A stretch of DNA of 51,863 nt from Bacteroidaceae bacterium (GTDB lineage Bacteria; Bacteroidota; Bacteroidia; Bacteroidales; Bacteroidaceae): NCBI GenBank assembly GCA_017940565.1, contig JAGAYH010000047.1, forward strand, positions 1 through 51,863, written 5' to 3'. Within the stretch, counting starts at the first letter, position 1; every line of letters starts with the position of its first letter. The notes beneath the pieces were generated by a model that worked only from the letters and a program-made list of their open reading frames with translations, made no database searches and was not told the origin of the DNA. Shown one piece after another: positions 6,345-13,460 of the stretch. The position numbers and the translations under genes were made by a program.

Positions 6345-7616
6345 ATGAAAAAGAATATAACCATCAATCTCTATGGCTCGCTTTACGCCATAGATGAGGA
6401 CGCTTACGAACTGCTGAAGCGTTACGAGGACAATTTGCGCGCCTATTTCTCGCGCCAGGCCGACGGCCAGGAGATTGCCGACGACATTGAGCGCCGCGTG
6501 GCCGACCTGTTTGAGGAACTGAAGGCCCAGGGCGTGGAGGCCATCACCATTGAGCATGTGCAGGACATTATTACGCGCCTGGGCAAGCCGGAAGAGATGG
6601 CCGGTGAGGCCGAAGATGGCGCCCAGGAGGCTTTCGGCGGTGGCGAGGCTGCGGAGGGCGGCGGACAACCGAAGAAAAAGTTCTTCCGTGACCCTAACGA
6701 CAAGATGCTCGGCGGTGTCATGTCGGGCTTTGCCCACTATTTTGGCGGCGATCCGCTGGTCTGGCGTTTGCTTGTCGTGGGTCTGTGCCTCTTGTCCTTT
6801 GGTACGACGCTGCTGGTCTATGTGGTGCTGTGGCTGCTCATGCCTGAGGCACGCACGGCGGAAGACAGGCTGCGTATGAATGGACAGCGTGTGACGCCGG
6901 AGAACCTTGCCCAGACTGTTGTTGACGAGTCGAACGCCCAAGGGGCGCAACCGGCCGTCGAGCGCGGTGGCGTGAACCGCCTGCTCAGCATCTGCATGGG
7001 CATTCTCAAGGTCATTCTCTACATCATCGGAGCGTTCTTCATCCTTGGCTTTGCTCTGGCCTTGCTGGTCACGCTCGGGGTGGCTTGTTTCGGGCTGGCC
7101 GGCTTCATTGTGGGCGGCCATGCGCTGTGGAACTTCGGTTACGACAGCACGGACCTGGTTCAGGCTCTCCCGGCCGGCACGCAGTGGGCCTTCTGGGGCC
7201 TCATACTGGCCGTTGTGCTGGTGTGCGTGGTGCCCATCTACTGTTTCGTCCACCATTTGCTTCATGAAACGCACAAGGTGCAGCCCATGTCGGCCGCGCA
7301 GCGCGCCCTGTGGATTGTCCTGTGGTTCCTGGCCATTGCCGGCACCATCGTGGCCGGTACGGTGCTGGCGCGTAACATTGACAAGATTCCCTTCCCGCCA
7401 CGCGCTCCCGAGGTGGAAGAGGTCGAGTGGGCTACCGACGATGAGGAGATGCCCGCCGACACGTGCCTGTTCGACATCGATTCCATCGATGCTGCTGCCG
7501 CTGCCGATGTGCCCGACAAGGTGCCGTCCGTGAATGAGGAAGAGCTGAAGAAGGTCGTTACGGAGAGCGTCAGGAAAATGGTTGACGTGGTCATTGACCA
7601 GATGGAAAAGGAGTGA
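6345..7616 (+). CDS. PspC domain membrane protein
   Basis: 423 residues. Residues 1-90 form a DUF1700-like helical domain (YAIDEDAYELLKRYEDNLRAYF, then a run of acidic helices). A PspC domain follows at about 110-170 (FFRDPNDKMLGGVMSGFAHYFGGDPLVWRLL, then a membrane segment ending VVLWLLMPEA). Three or four more membrane segments lie at about 220-350, and an acidic C-terminal tail faces away. PspC proteins sense envelope stress or damage at the inner membrane. Pairing of PadR with this kind of protein is common in Bacteroidetes. The start ATG follows the PadR stop by one base. Confidence 0.88.
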   Translation: MKKNITINLYGSLYAIDEDAYELLKRYEDNLRAYFSRQADGQEIADDIERRVADLFEELKAQGVEAITIEHVQDIITRLGKPEEMAGEAEDGAQEAFGGGEAAEGGGQPKKKFFRDPNDKMLGGVMSGFAHYFGGDPLVWRLLVVGLCLLSFGTTLLVYVVLWLLMPEARTAEDRLRMNGQRVTPENLAQTVVDESNAQGAQPAVERGGVNRLLSICMGILKVILYIIGAFFILGFALALLVTLGVACFGLAGFIVGGHALWNFGYDSTDLVQALPAGTQWAFWGLILAVVLVCVVPIYCFVHHLLHETHKVQPMSAAQRALWIVLWFLAIAGTIVAGTVLARNIDKIPFPPRAPEVEEVEWATDDEEMPADTCLFDIDSIDAAAAADVPDKVPSVNEEELKKVVTESVRKMVDVVIDQMEKE

Positions 7617-7659
7617 ACGTCATAAAATTTTTCGCACATAGTTATCGTTATCTATCAGA

Positions 7660-7692
7660 GCGGGTCTGGCGTGAGCCAGGCCCGCCTGTTTC
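7660..7692 (+). terminator. Terminator after the PspC gene
   Basis: An 11-bp stem (7660-7670 with 7675-7685, one G-T pair) with a GTGA loop. The T tract is short and interrupted, so efficiency may be moderate. Confidence 0.7.
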
Positions 7693-7788
7693 TCTGCCGG
7701 AAGCGATGTGGCCGGTGCGTGGAGGCGGGTGGCTTGCATGGCCGTGGCGATAAAAAATGGCGTGTCATCAAAAAAAACTGTCATTTCC

Positions 7789-7820
7789 TTTGCCGGAAAA
7801 CGGGAAAAGTGCTAACTTTG
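7789..7820 (+). promoter_or_regulatory. Promoter of the tRNA-Val pair
   Basis: TTTGC at 7789-7793 and TAACTTTG at 7813-7820; from the TTGC (7790-7793) the spacer is exactly 19 bp. It ends 19 bases before the first tRNA. Confidence 0.75.
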
Positions 7821-7839
7821 CATCGCTTTTGAGGAAATC

Positions 7840-7914
7840 GGGCGCTTAGCGCAGCTGGTTTAGAGCATCTGCCTTACAAGCAGAGGGTCGGCGGTTCGAA
7901 TCCGTCAGCGCCCA
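7840..7914 (+). tRNA. tRNA-Val (anticodon TAC), copy 1
   Basis: 75 bases without an encoded CCA. The acceptor arm GGGCGCT pairs with AGCGCCC, discriminator A. The anticodon stem TCTGC/GCAGA holds the loop CTTACAA, giving anticodon TAC, which reads GTA/GTN valine codons. The T arm contains GGTTCGAATCC. Confidence 0.96.
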
Positions 7915-7944
7915 CAGATAACGGAAGTTTTCCTCACTGAGCAC

Positions 7945-8019
7945 GGGCGCTTAGCGCAGCTGGTTTAGAGCATCTGCCTTACAAGCAGAGGGTCGGCGGT
8001 TCGAATCCGTCAGCGCCCA
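7945..8019 (+). tRNA. tRNA-Val (anticodon TAC), copy 2
   Basis: Identical over all 75 bases to the copy 105 bases upstream; only the 30-base spacer between them differs. The two copies share one promoter and one terminator. Confidence 0.96.
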
Positions 8020-8026
8020 CACAAAG

Positions 8027-8059
8027 AAGGAAGCATCTTGCAGAGGATGCTTCCTTTTT
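8027..8059 (+). terminator. Terminator after the tRNA pair, probably bidirectional
   Basis: An 11-bp perfect stem (8027-8037 with 8046-8056) followed by T residues. On the minus strand it is also followed by a T-rich stretch, so it could stop transcripts from the facing Gfo/Idh gene. Confidence 0.85.
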
Positions 8060-8093
8060 CTTATAGCCTTTTTCTTGCGTCAGACACAGAGGT

Positions 8094-9068
8094 TCAGTAG
8101 TGTATTCCGGCGTCGGCCAGAGCCGCTTCGGCCACTTCGGCCACGAGCACGGAGTGGTCCAGATAGTGCGTCATGGCAGCGTAGTCGCCCTTGCGGTAGA
8201 TGGTCTCAAAGGCGCGGAATTCGTCCACCATGCGGTGTTCGTCCTGAACGAGGCTGAGCGTCTCCTGTCCTTCGGGTGTGTGAATCTGGAGCGATTGGAA
8301 GTCGTCCGGCGTGCCCTCTATGCGCATCCATCCCTTTTCGCCCTGTATGCTGATGCTGCCTGGGCTGAACGAGTCTTTGGCTGCGGCGCACTGGGCCACG
8401 AATCCGTCGTAGCGCAGGGTGACTATGCCGGAGATGTCCACGCCGTTGAAGCCCTGGTTGGCGACGTAGCTCACGCCGAGTGGCCTGCCGAAGAGGTAGA
8501 GGGTGAAGTTGAGGTTGTAGATGTTCAGGTCGAGCAGGGTGCCTCCCGCACGTGCCGGGTCGAAGACGGGCTCTACGATGCCCTGAAGGTATTTGTCGTA
8601 GCGTGTGGAATATTTTGAGTAGTTGCAAAGCACGAGCCGTACCGGTCCGAGTTTGGGCAGTGCGCCGGCCAGGTGCTTGAAGAAGGGGGCGTGGAGGAAG
8701 GTGAGGGCTTCGAAGAGGTAGAGCCCTTTCTCCTTGGCCAGCTGTGCCAGCCGCCGGGTCTGTGCGGCGTTGACGCACATGGGCTTTTCCAGAATGACGT
8801 GTTTGCCGGCCTCGAGGGCTTGGCGGGCGTAGTCGTAGTGGACCAGATTGATGTTGCCTATATATACGAAGTCGGCGCCGGCATGGTTGAGCAGGCTGGC
8901 GTAGTCTGTGTACACCTGCGGGATATGGTGCTCGCGGGCGATGGCTTCGCCTTTGTCGCGGCTCTGCGGTCGGGCGTAGATGGCGTTGACCTCTATCTGC
9001 GGCACGTCGGCCAGGGCTTTGAGGGCGCTGTGGACGATTTTGCCGGTTCCTATGATGGCAAGTTTCAT
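8094..9068 (-). CDS. Gfo/Idh/MocA family NAD(P)-dependent oxidoreductase
   Basis: 324 residues, the normal size. The N-terminal Rossmann fold begins MKLAIIGTGKIVHSALKAL, with the GxGxxx dinucleotide motif. The EKPMCVN sequence around residue 95 carries the family's catalytic lysine (EKP motif). The C-terminal half is the alpha/beta substrate domain (DLNIYNLNFTLYLFGRP). These enzymes oxidise or reduce sugars and related cyclic polyols; the substrate cannot be told from the sequence. It is the last gene of the apt - patatin - lipoprotein - oxidoreductase run, separated by 16 bases from the lipoprotein. Confidence 0.88.
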   Translation of the reverse strand: MKLAIIGTGKIVHSALKALADVPQIEVNAIYARPQSRDKGEAIAREHHIPQVYTDYASLLNHAGADFVYIGNINLVHYDYARQALEAGKHVILEKPMCVNAAQTRRLAQLAKEKGLYLFEALTFLHAPFFKHLAGALPKLGPVRLVLCNYSKYSTRYDKYLQGIVEPVFDPARAGGTLLDLNIYNLNFTLYLFGRPLGVSYVANQGFNGVDISGIVTLRYDGFVAQCAAAKDSFSPGSISIQGEKGWMRIEGTPDDFQSLQIHTPEGQETLSLVQDEHRMVDEFRAFETIYRKGDYAAMTHYLDHSVLVAEVAEAALADAGIHY

Positions 9069-9084
9069 GCGTAAGTATGTTTTA

Positions 9085-10008
9085 TCAGTTGAAATAATCG
9101 GGATAAGTGGCTTTATATGCCTCGAGCAAAGCGAGATTCCATTGCTGTGTCTCGTCGGGTTGCTTCACGTCCTGCAGTTGTGCGAGCATGCGCTTGAGGT
9201 CGCGGGGAAAGTAGTACATCAGCGAGGCCCAGTCGATGGCTTCGCTGTGGAGCCACGGTGTTTCGACCGTTCCGTCGCGGTGGAGGTAGTAGATGGCGCG
9301 GTCGATGATGAGGCCGTCGGTGGGGTGCAGGCGCGTGGCATAGATTACGAGGGGACATTCGGCGGCGTGCTCGAACATGTAGTGGCGGCCGTCGTAGTCG
9401 GAGCGGATGATGGGGGCTATCTGTCCGAAGGCGTCGCGTGCGAAGCTGAAGGTTGTGCCGGCCGGAGCCTCGCGCAGCCCTTTGAGGGTTTTGTCGGGAT
9501 TGAACTGGACGCGCGTTTGTTTGCCGGCCTTGTAGCGGCCTGCAAGCAGGCGCATGTAACAGCGTTCACGGTAAGCGTCGTAGTGGTCGCATCCGGTGAG
9601 GGTGAAGAGTATGTGTCCCGTCAGGCCCGAGCGGCAGACGAGTTTGGTCTCGTTGCCTATTTTCCCGAGGTACCACGTGCTTCCGTAGCCTATGTCGGGG
9701 GCGTCCATGGGCGGTGTCACTTCGCGGTAGCGGTTTTTGCCCTCGCGCACGAGGCGGTAGGTGAAGAATCCGCCGAATGGCTGGTCGGCCATCTCGAGTG
9801 TGACGGTGTCGCTGACGACGGTGTCGGTGATGATGGCGCGGTGCTCCATGTCCACGTAGGCCGTCTGGCTGCGCAGGTCAATCTCGGGCTGCCGTTGGTC
9901 GCTCCAAGGCTCTCCGCCGCGGGTTGCCGCGGGGTCTTGGCGGTTGTTGCCGGTGCAGGAGAGCATCAGCAGGGCGAGCATAAGGGCTGGGGCGGGGCGC
10001 AGGTTCAT
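9085..10008 (-). CDS. Lipoprotein of unknown function
   Basis: 307 residues. The N-terminus MNLRPAPALMLALLMLSCTG is a lipoprotein signal peptide with Cys at residue 18. The mature part contains repeated beta-like segments and several conserved-looking motifs (GYGSTWYLGKIGNETKLVC, GDHYDAYRERCYMRLLAG-type). It may belong to one of the Bacteroidetes DUF lipoprotein families (DUF4738 is a possibility), but that is a guess. It is the third gene of a tight run: it starts 11 bases after the patatin stop and ends 16 bases before the oxidoreductase. Confidence 0.75.
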   Translation of the reverse strand: MNLRPAPALMLALLMLSCTGNNRQDPAATRGGEPWSDQRQPEIDLRSQTAYVDMEHRAIITDTVVSDTVTLEMADQPFGGFFTYRLVREGKNRYREVTPPMDAPDIGYGSTWYLGKIGNETKLVCRSGLTGHILFTLTGCDHYDAYRERCYMRLLAGRYKAGKQTRVQFNPDKTLKGLREAPAGTTFSFARDAFGQIAPIIRSDYDGRHYMFEHAAECPLVIYATRLHPTDGLIIDRAIYYLHRDGTVETPWLHSEAIDWASLMYYFPRDLKRMLAQLQDVKQPDETQQWNLALLEAYKATYPDYFN

Positions 10009-10019
10009 GGCCAGTGGAC

Positions 10020-11006
10020 TTAGAGCGGGTGTTGGGGTTTGACTCCTTTATATATCAGTTTGCGGAGTTTCTTGAGGGTTTTCAGGCGTGCCTTGCCGGC
10101 GGCTTCGCCTATGGCTATCATTTCGCTGATTTTGTCTCCGTTGAAACTGGTGGCGCTGTAGCCTTTCAGTTGTGGGTTGATATAGACGTCGGCCCGCTTG
10201 ACGTTCTCGTTGTATTTTTTCAGGTCGGGCCGCGATACGACCCAGTTCAGCAGTCCGCCGATGCCGGTGGCCTCTCTGAGGTCGAAGTCGCGCGTCTCGT
10301 GCTTGTTCTGCGTCAGGTCTATGGCAATGACGACGTCGGCTCCCATTTCGAGCGCCACATCGACGGGCAGATTGTTGAGCAGTCCGCCGTCGTAGAGCAC
10401 ATACGGCCCTATGGCCACCGGCTTGTAGGCTCCGGGTATGGCCATGCTGGCGCGCATGGCTTGCGAGAGCTTTCCGCGGTCGAGCACCACTTCTGTGCGG
10501 CTTTTGGCGTCGGTTGCCACGCAGCGGAAGGGGATGGCGAGACTGTCGAAGTTGGTGGAGTCGCAGAATTCGATGAGGCTGTCGAGAAACTCCATGATGT
10601 TGTCGCCGTGGAAGACGCCCGGTCCCGAGGTGTTGTCGTGTTTTTTCTTGCGCGAAACGGGATATCCGAAGACGTATGTCACGCCTTCTTCTTTGGCAAT
10701 GGGTTTAGCGCGGTGGCGTTGTTTGCGGTCGCCGAGCAGGTCGAGCCATTCCTGTGAGCGGAAGAGCGAGTCGAGCGTGGCGGCGCGGTATCCGTTGGCG
10801 TACAGGCCGCCTATGATGGAGCCTATGCTGGTGCCGGCGATATAGTCGATGGGAATGCCGGCTTCTTCAATGGATTTGAGCACACCCACCTCGGCGGCTC
10901 CCTTGGCCCCACCGCCTCCCAGCACGAGCCCGACCTTGAGTCGTTGGCTGCCGGTGGCGCCTGTGCAGAGACAGACGAGGGCTAGTAGTGTCAGTATGCG
11001 TCGCAT
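10020..11006 (-). CDS. Patatin-like phospholipase, secreted
   Basis: 328 residues from the chosen start. A signal peptide (MRRILTLLALVCLCTGATG) precedes the patatin core. That core has the oxyanion motif VLGGGGAKGAAEVGVL, the nucleophile GTSIGS (G-x-S-x-G, about residue 75) and the catalytic Asp in YDGGLLNNLPVD. Patatin enzymes hydrolyse acyl lipids through a Ser-Asp dyad. The open frame extends 42 codons further upstream, into the end of apt; that part is not credible, and the ATG at 11006 is the one that opens a signal peptide. It starts 19 bases after apt. Confidence 0.88.
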   Translation of the reverse strand: MRRILTLLALVCLCTGATGSQRLKVGLVLGGGGAKGAAEVGVLKSIEEAGIPIDYIAGTSIGSIIGGLYANGYRAATLDSLFRSQEWLDLLGDRKQRHRAKPIAKEEGVTYVFGYPVSRKKKHDNTSGPGVFHGDNIMEFLDSLIEFCDSTNFDSLAIPFRCVATDAKSRTEVVLDRGKLSQAMRASMAIPGAYKPVAIGPYVLYDGGLLNNLPVDVALEMGADVVIAIDLTQNKHETRDFDLREATGIGGLLNWVVSRPDLKKYNENVKRADVYINPQLKGYSATSFNGDKISEMIAIGEAAGKARLKTLKKLRKLIYKGVKPQHPL

Positions 11007-11025
11007 GGCGGTCGGTGTGTCTCCC

Positions 11026-11544
11026 TCAGATGTGCATGAGCGAGCGGTAGGGATGTTCAATGAGTTTGCCGCCCTGCAGGTCGTCCAGTTCGAGGAAAAA
11101 GAGGTTTTCAATCTCTCCGGTGATGTTCTCAATCATTTTGTTGGCCGCTCTCATGGTGCCTCCCGTGGCCAAAAGGTCGTCTACGATGAGCACGCGGTCG
11201 TCCTTCCCGATGGCATCGGCCTGTATCTCGATGGAGGCGGTGCCGTACTCCAAGGCGTAGGAGCGGGCCAGGCATGTGCCGGGCAGCTTGCCCTTCTTGC
11301 GTATGGGCACAAAGCCTGCACCGAGCCTTTGGGCAATGGGTACACCGAGCAGGAAGCCTCTCGATTCGAGACCGGCAATTTTGGTGAACGTTTTGCCGTC
11401 GTTGGGAATGAGAGCGACGAGGTCGTCGATGAGGTCGTTGAAGCTGGCGGGGTCTTTGAGCACTGGCATCCAGTCTATAAACTCGATGCCGGGTTTTGGA
11501 AAGTCGGGAAATGTGCGGATGAGCCGCTTGTAGGATTCTTTCAT
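11026..11544 (-). CDS. apt: Adenine phosphoribosyltransferase
   Basis: 172 residues, the usual length. The PRPP-binding motif VLIVDDLLATGGTM lies at about residues 117-130. The N-terminal FPDFPKPGIEFIDWMPVL and the GLESRGFLLG stretch are typical of Apt. It salvages adenine with PRPP to AMP in the cytoplasm. It is the first gene of the minus-strand run and has a -7 element close upstream. Confidence 0.95.
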   Translation of the reverse strand: MKESYKRLIRTFPDFPKPGIEFIDWMPVLKDPASFNDLIDDLVALIPNDGKTFTKIAGLESRGFLLGVPIAQRLGAGFVPIRKKGKLPGTCLARSYALEYGTASIEIQADAIGKDDRVLIVDDLLATGGTMRAANKMIENITGEIENLFFLELDDLQGGKLIEHPYRSLMHI

Positions 11545-11573
11545 GTTCTTGTGGTCTTTAGAGTTCGGTGTGA

Positions 11574-11581
11574 CAAAGGTA
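11574..11581 (-). promoter_or_regulatory. -7 element of the apt operon promoter
   Basis: Minus-strand TACCTTTG, an exact match to TAnnTTTG, about 30 bases upstream of apt. The leader would be only about 25 bases. Confidence 0.65.
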
Positions 11582-11618
11582 ATGATTTATTCTGAAAAAC
11601 GGCGGTTCGGCCTGATGA

Positions 11619-12857
11619 TTAGTTTATCTGGAACACTGAGTCGTCGGGCGAGAGTGATGCGTCGCGACGTGTGAACCGGTTCTTCTTGGTGGCCCTTTCG
11701 GGGGTGGTGTGCAAGTCTGGCGTGGCGGGCAATCCGCCTCCGGCCAGTCCGCTGAAGTTTCGCCAGTGCGACATCACGGCATAGACGTAGTCGTGGGTTT
11801 CCCGTCCGATCATGTAGCCGTTTCGCACCACAGGATCTTGATAAAAGCGTGGCTCGCTCAGTCGCAGCACGAAGGGTGCCACGCGGTCCCAGCTCTGTGT
11901 CGGAGCCTTGTTCTTTGCGGCCAGACGTATGGCGTCGCGCACGTGACCCGGTCCGCCGTTGTAGGCCGCCAGTGCAAACTTGATGCGCTCCATGGGGCTG
12001 CCTATGTCGCTGAAGTCGGCGTAGAGCTGTTTCAGATAGGCCGAAGCGCCGCGTATGCTGGCTTCAGGCTCGTTGAGTTGTTCGGGTGTCAGTCCCAGGC
12101 GTGCGCCAGTGGCCGGCATGATCTGCATCAGGCCGCGTGCGCCGGCCCAGGAACGTGCCGTGGGGTCGAAGGCCGACTCCTGCCAGGCTATGGCTGCGAG
12201 CAGGCGCCAGTCGAGGCCGGCTTTGGCGGCATAGGTCTTGAAGTGACTGTCGTAGGGCGAGAGCTGGCCTTTCACGCGGGGCACATAGCCGGAGCGTATG
12301 ACCGGTGTGGGCGAAACCTTCTCGTTTGTGGGCAGGGCTGTCTCCTTCATGATGTCGTCGGGCAGGGATGGATTCCACCATGTGATGAGCGCGCTGGCCA
12401 GTTGGGGCGACGTGGGGCGCACGGCCCAGGCTTTGCGCCCTTTGCCCTGCGGTGCTGCCGGGATGAGGCGGAGCTTTTCAATCGTTTTGCGGGGCAGGGG
12501 GCAGGCTATGAGGTCGGCTTTGGCCTGTAGGAGCATGTTGACGAGTTCTGTCGTGTCGTGGGCTATCTCCATGCGCAGTCCCAGCCCCAGGCTCTTTGTG
12601 AAATGCTCTGCCAGGAGGTATTGCAGCCCCATCTCTTGCCCGCGGTAGGTGTAGTAGGTCTCTGGTCCGCTGAGCGTGACGGCAATCAGTTCTCCGGCAT
12701 TCTCAATGTCGGTGAGGTCGAAGGTCTGTAGGTCTGCCGAGTCGCCCTGCGGCGCGCCGGCGGTGGCTCCGTGGCGGCATGAGGTGGCTACCGCAAGCAG
12801 CGTAGCGGCGCACAGGAGGATTTTTGTGAATTTGTTGGCGATATATGTGGCCCGCAT
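11619..12857 (-). CDS. MltF-like membrane-bound lytic murein transglycosylase
   Basis: 412 residues. A lipoprotein signal (about residues 12-27, ending in SCRHG) is followed by a periplasmic binding-protein-like segment (about 45-160, EIAHDTTELVNMLLQAKADLIACPLP). That segment looks shorter than in E. coli MltF. The C-terminal SLT domain begins at about 215: LDWRLLAAIAWQESAFDPTARS carries the catalytic Glu, then GARGLMQIMPATG and AAYNGGPGHV. It cleaves peptidoglycan with 1,6-anhydro ends and probably sits in the outer membrane. The tail (300-412) adds a low-complexity region. It is transcribed from its own promoter; apt starts 74 bases downstream. Confidence 0.86.
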   Translation of the reverse strand: MRATYIANKFTKILLCAATLLAVATSCRHGATAGAPQGDSADLQTFDLTDIENAGELIAVTLSGPETYYTYRGQEMGLQYLLAEHFTKSLGLGLRMEIAHDTTELVNMLLQAKADLIACPLPRKTIEKLRLIPAAPQGKGRKAWAVRPTSPQLASALITWWNPSLPDDIMKETALPTNEKVSPTPVIRSGYVPRVKGQLSPYDSHFKTYAAKAGLDWRLLAAIAWQESAFDPTARSWAGARGLMQIMPATGARLGLTPEQLNEPEASIRGASAYLKQLYADFSDIGSPMERIKFALAAYNGGPGHVRDAIRLAAKNKAPTQSWDRVAPFVLRLSEPRFYQDPVVRNGYMIGRETHDYVYAVMSHWRNFSGLAGGGLPATPDLHTTPERATKKNRFTRRDASLSPDDSVFQIN

Positions 12858-12870
12858 GAAATATTATAGT

Positions 12871-12878
12871 TAATTTTG
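12871..12878 (+). promoter_or_regulatory. Candidate -7 element for the Dabb gene
   Basis: TAATTTTG on the plus strand, about 70 bases before the Dabb start. No -33 element is clear. On the minus strand the mltF promoter is probably near 12885-12892 (TACCTTTA). Confidence 0.4.
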
Positions 12879-12949
12879 GCGGTGTAAAGGTACAAATAAG
12901 TTGTTTAATACGGGTCATCCTGACCGAAAGATAAGGAGGAAAACGTAAA

Positions 12950-13249
12950 ATGATCAAGCATGTGGTGATGTTTCGCTTCCGTGACGACGTCGATGTGGCC
13001 ACGCGGCGAATGGTGAGAGAAACCTTCCGCGACCAGATACTGGCCTTGCGCGACCGGCTGTCCATTATCCGCTCCATCGAGGTGGGTTTCAATGTGAACG
13101 AGCAGGAGTTGTGGGACATTTGTCTTGTGGGCGAATTTGACACGCTCGACGATGTGCGCGCCTACAGCGTCTTTCCCGACCACATGGCCGCGGCAGGGGC
13201 GCTGAAACCCTATTTGCAGGGCCGCAGCTGCGTGGATTATGTGGTTTAG
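12950..13249 (+). CDS. Dabb family (stress-responsive A/B barrel) protein
   Basis: 99 residues, the size of a single Dabb domain. It begins MIKHVVMFRFRDDV, the family signature, and ends in the usual hydrophobic VVDYV-type strand after a YSVFPDHMAAA region. Dabb proteins are small dimeric barrels of varied or unknown function. The gene has an unusually strong ribosome binding site for this genome, AAGGAGG at 12933-12939, 10 bases before the ATG. It stands alone between mltF and the his operon. Confidence 0.85.
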   Translation: MIKHVVMFRFRDDVDVATRRMVRETFRDQILALRDRLSIIRSIEVGFNVNEQELWDICLVGEFDTLDDVRAYSVFPDHMAAAGALKPYLQGRSCVDYVV

Positions 13250-13280
13250 ACAGCAAAAAGCTAAAATATAGGCCGGAAAT

Positions 13281-13311
13281 TTGGCACATTGACAGATTTT
13301 TCTTATTTTTG
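13281..13311 (+). promoter_or_regulatory. Promoter of the his operon
   Basis: TTGG at 13281-13284 (with TTTGG from 13280), a 19-bp spacer, and TATTTTTG at 13304-13311. The predicted start of transcription lies only a few bases before the leader peptide ATG at 13320. Confidence 0.65.
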
Positions 13312-13319
13312 CAATCGTA

Positions 13320-13364
13320 ATGAAACAGATGGCAGCCCATATTCATCATCATAAAACCAAATGA
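13320..13364 (+). CDS. hisL: His-rich leader peptide of the his attenuator
   Basis: A 14-codon open frame, MKQMAAHIHHHKTK, then TGA. It carries four His codons (CAT) within five codons at 13338-13352. It starts right after the his promoter and ends 51 bases before an intrinsic terminator, which in turn precedes hisG by 14 bases. The layout is that of a classical histidine attenuator: low His-tRNA stalls the ribosome on the CAT run. The peptide has no ribosome binding site and is nearly leaderless. It is too short to have been detected as an ordinary gene. Confidence 0.85.
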   Translation: MKQMAAHIHHHKTK

Positions 13365-13446
13365 CGGAATCATTCGGCGGGTGATGTTGTGGATGCAACG
13401 GAATATAAAAAACGGGAGACTTGCCGAAACGGGCAGGTCTCTTTTT
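13344..13446 (+). promoter_or_regulatory. his operon attenuator: 1:2, 2:3 and 3:4 pairings
   Basis: Three alternatives can be drawn. 1:2: CATCATC (13344-13350, the His codons) pairs with GGTGATG (13380-13386), with one G-T pair. 2:3 antiterminator: 13373-13382 pairs with 13419-13428 over ten positions, two of them G-T. 3:4 terminator: 13416-13425 with 13432-13441. Segments 1:2 and 2:3 share 13380-13382, and 2:3 uses the 5' arm of the terminator, so each excludes the next. Stalling at the CAT codons would free segment 2, form the antiterminator and let transcription reach hisG. Confidence 0.75.
13416..13446 (+). terminator. Attenuator terminator before hisG
   Basis: A 10-bp stem (GAGACTTGCC at 13416-13425 with GGCAGGTCTC at 13432-13441, one T-G pair) with a 6-base loop and TTTTT at 13442-13446. 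hisG starts 14 bases later. Confidence 0.9.
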
Positions 13447-13460
13447 GATAATACGCAACT

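Noticed and set aside
7840-8019. 105-bp tandem repeat as a possible mobile or CRISPR-like repeat
   Set aside because: The repeat is exactly a tRNA-Val gene plus spacer; only two units, with full tRNA structure.
8980-10023. 347-codon plus-strand frame
   Set aside because: Antisense to the Gfo/Idh start and the lipoprotein; Gly/Val-rich shadow of GC-rich codons.
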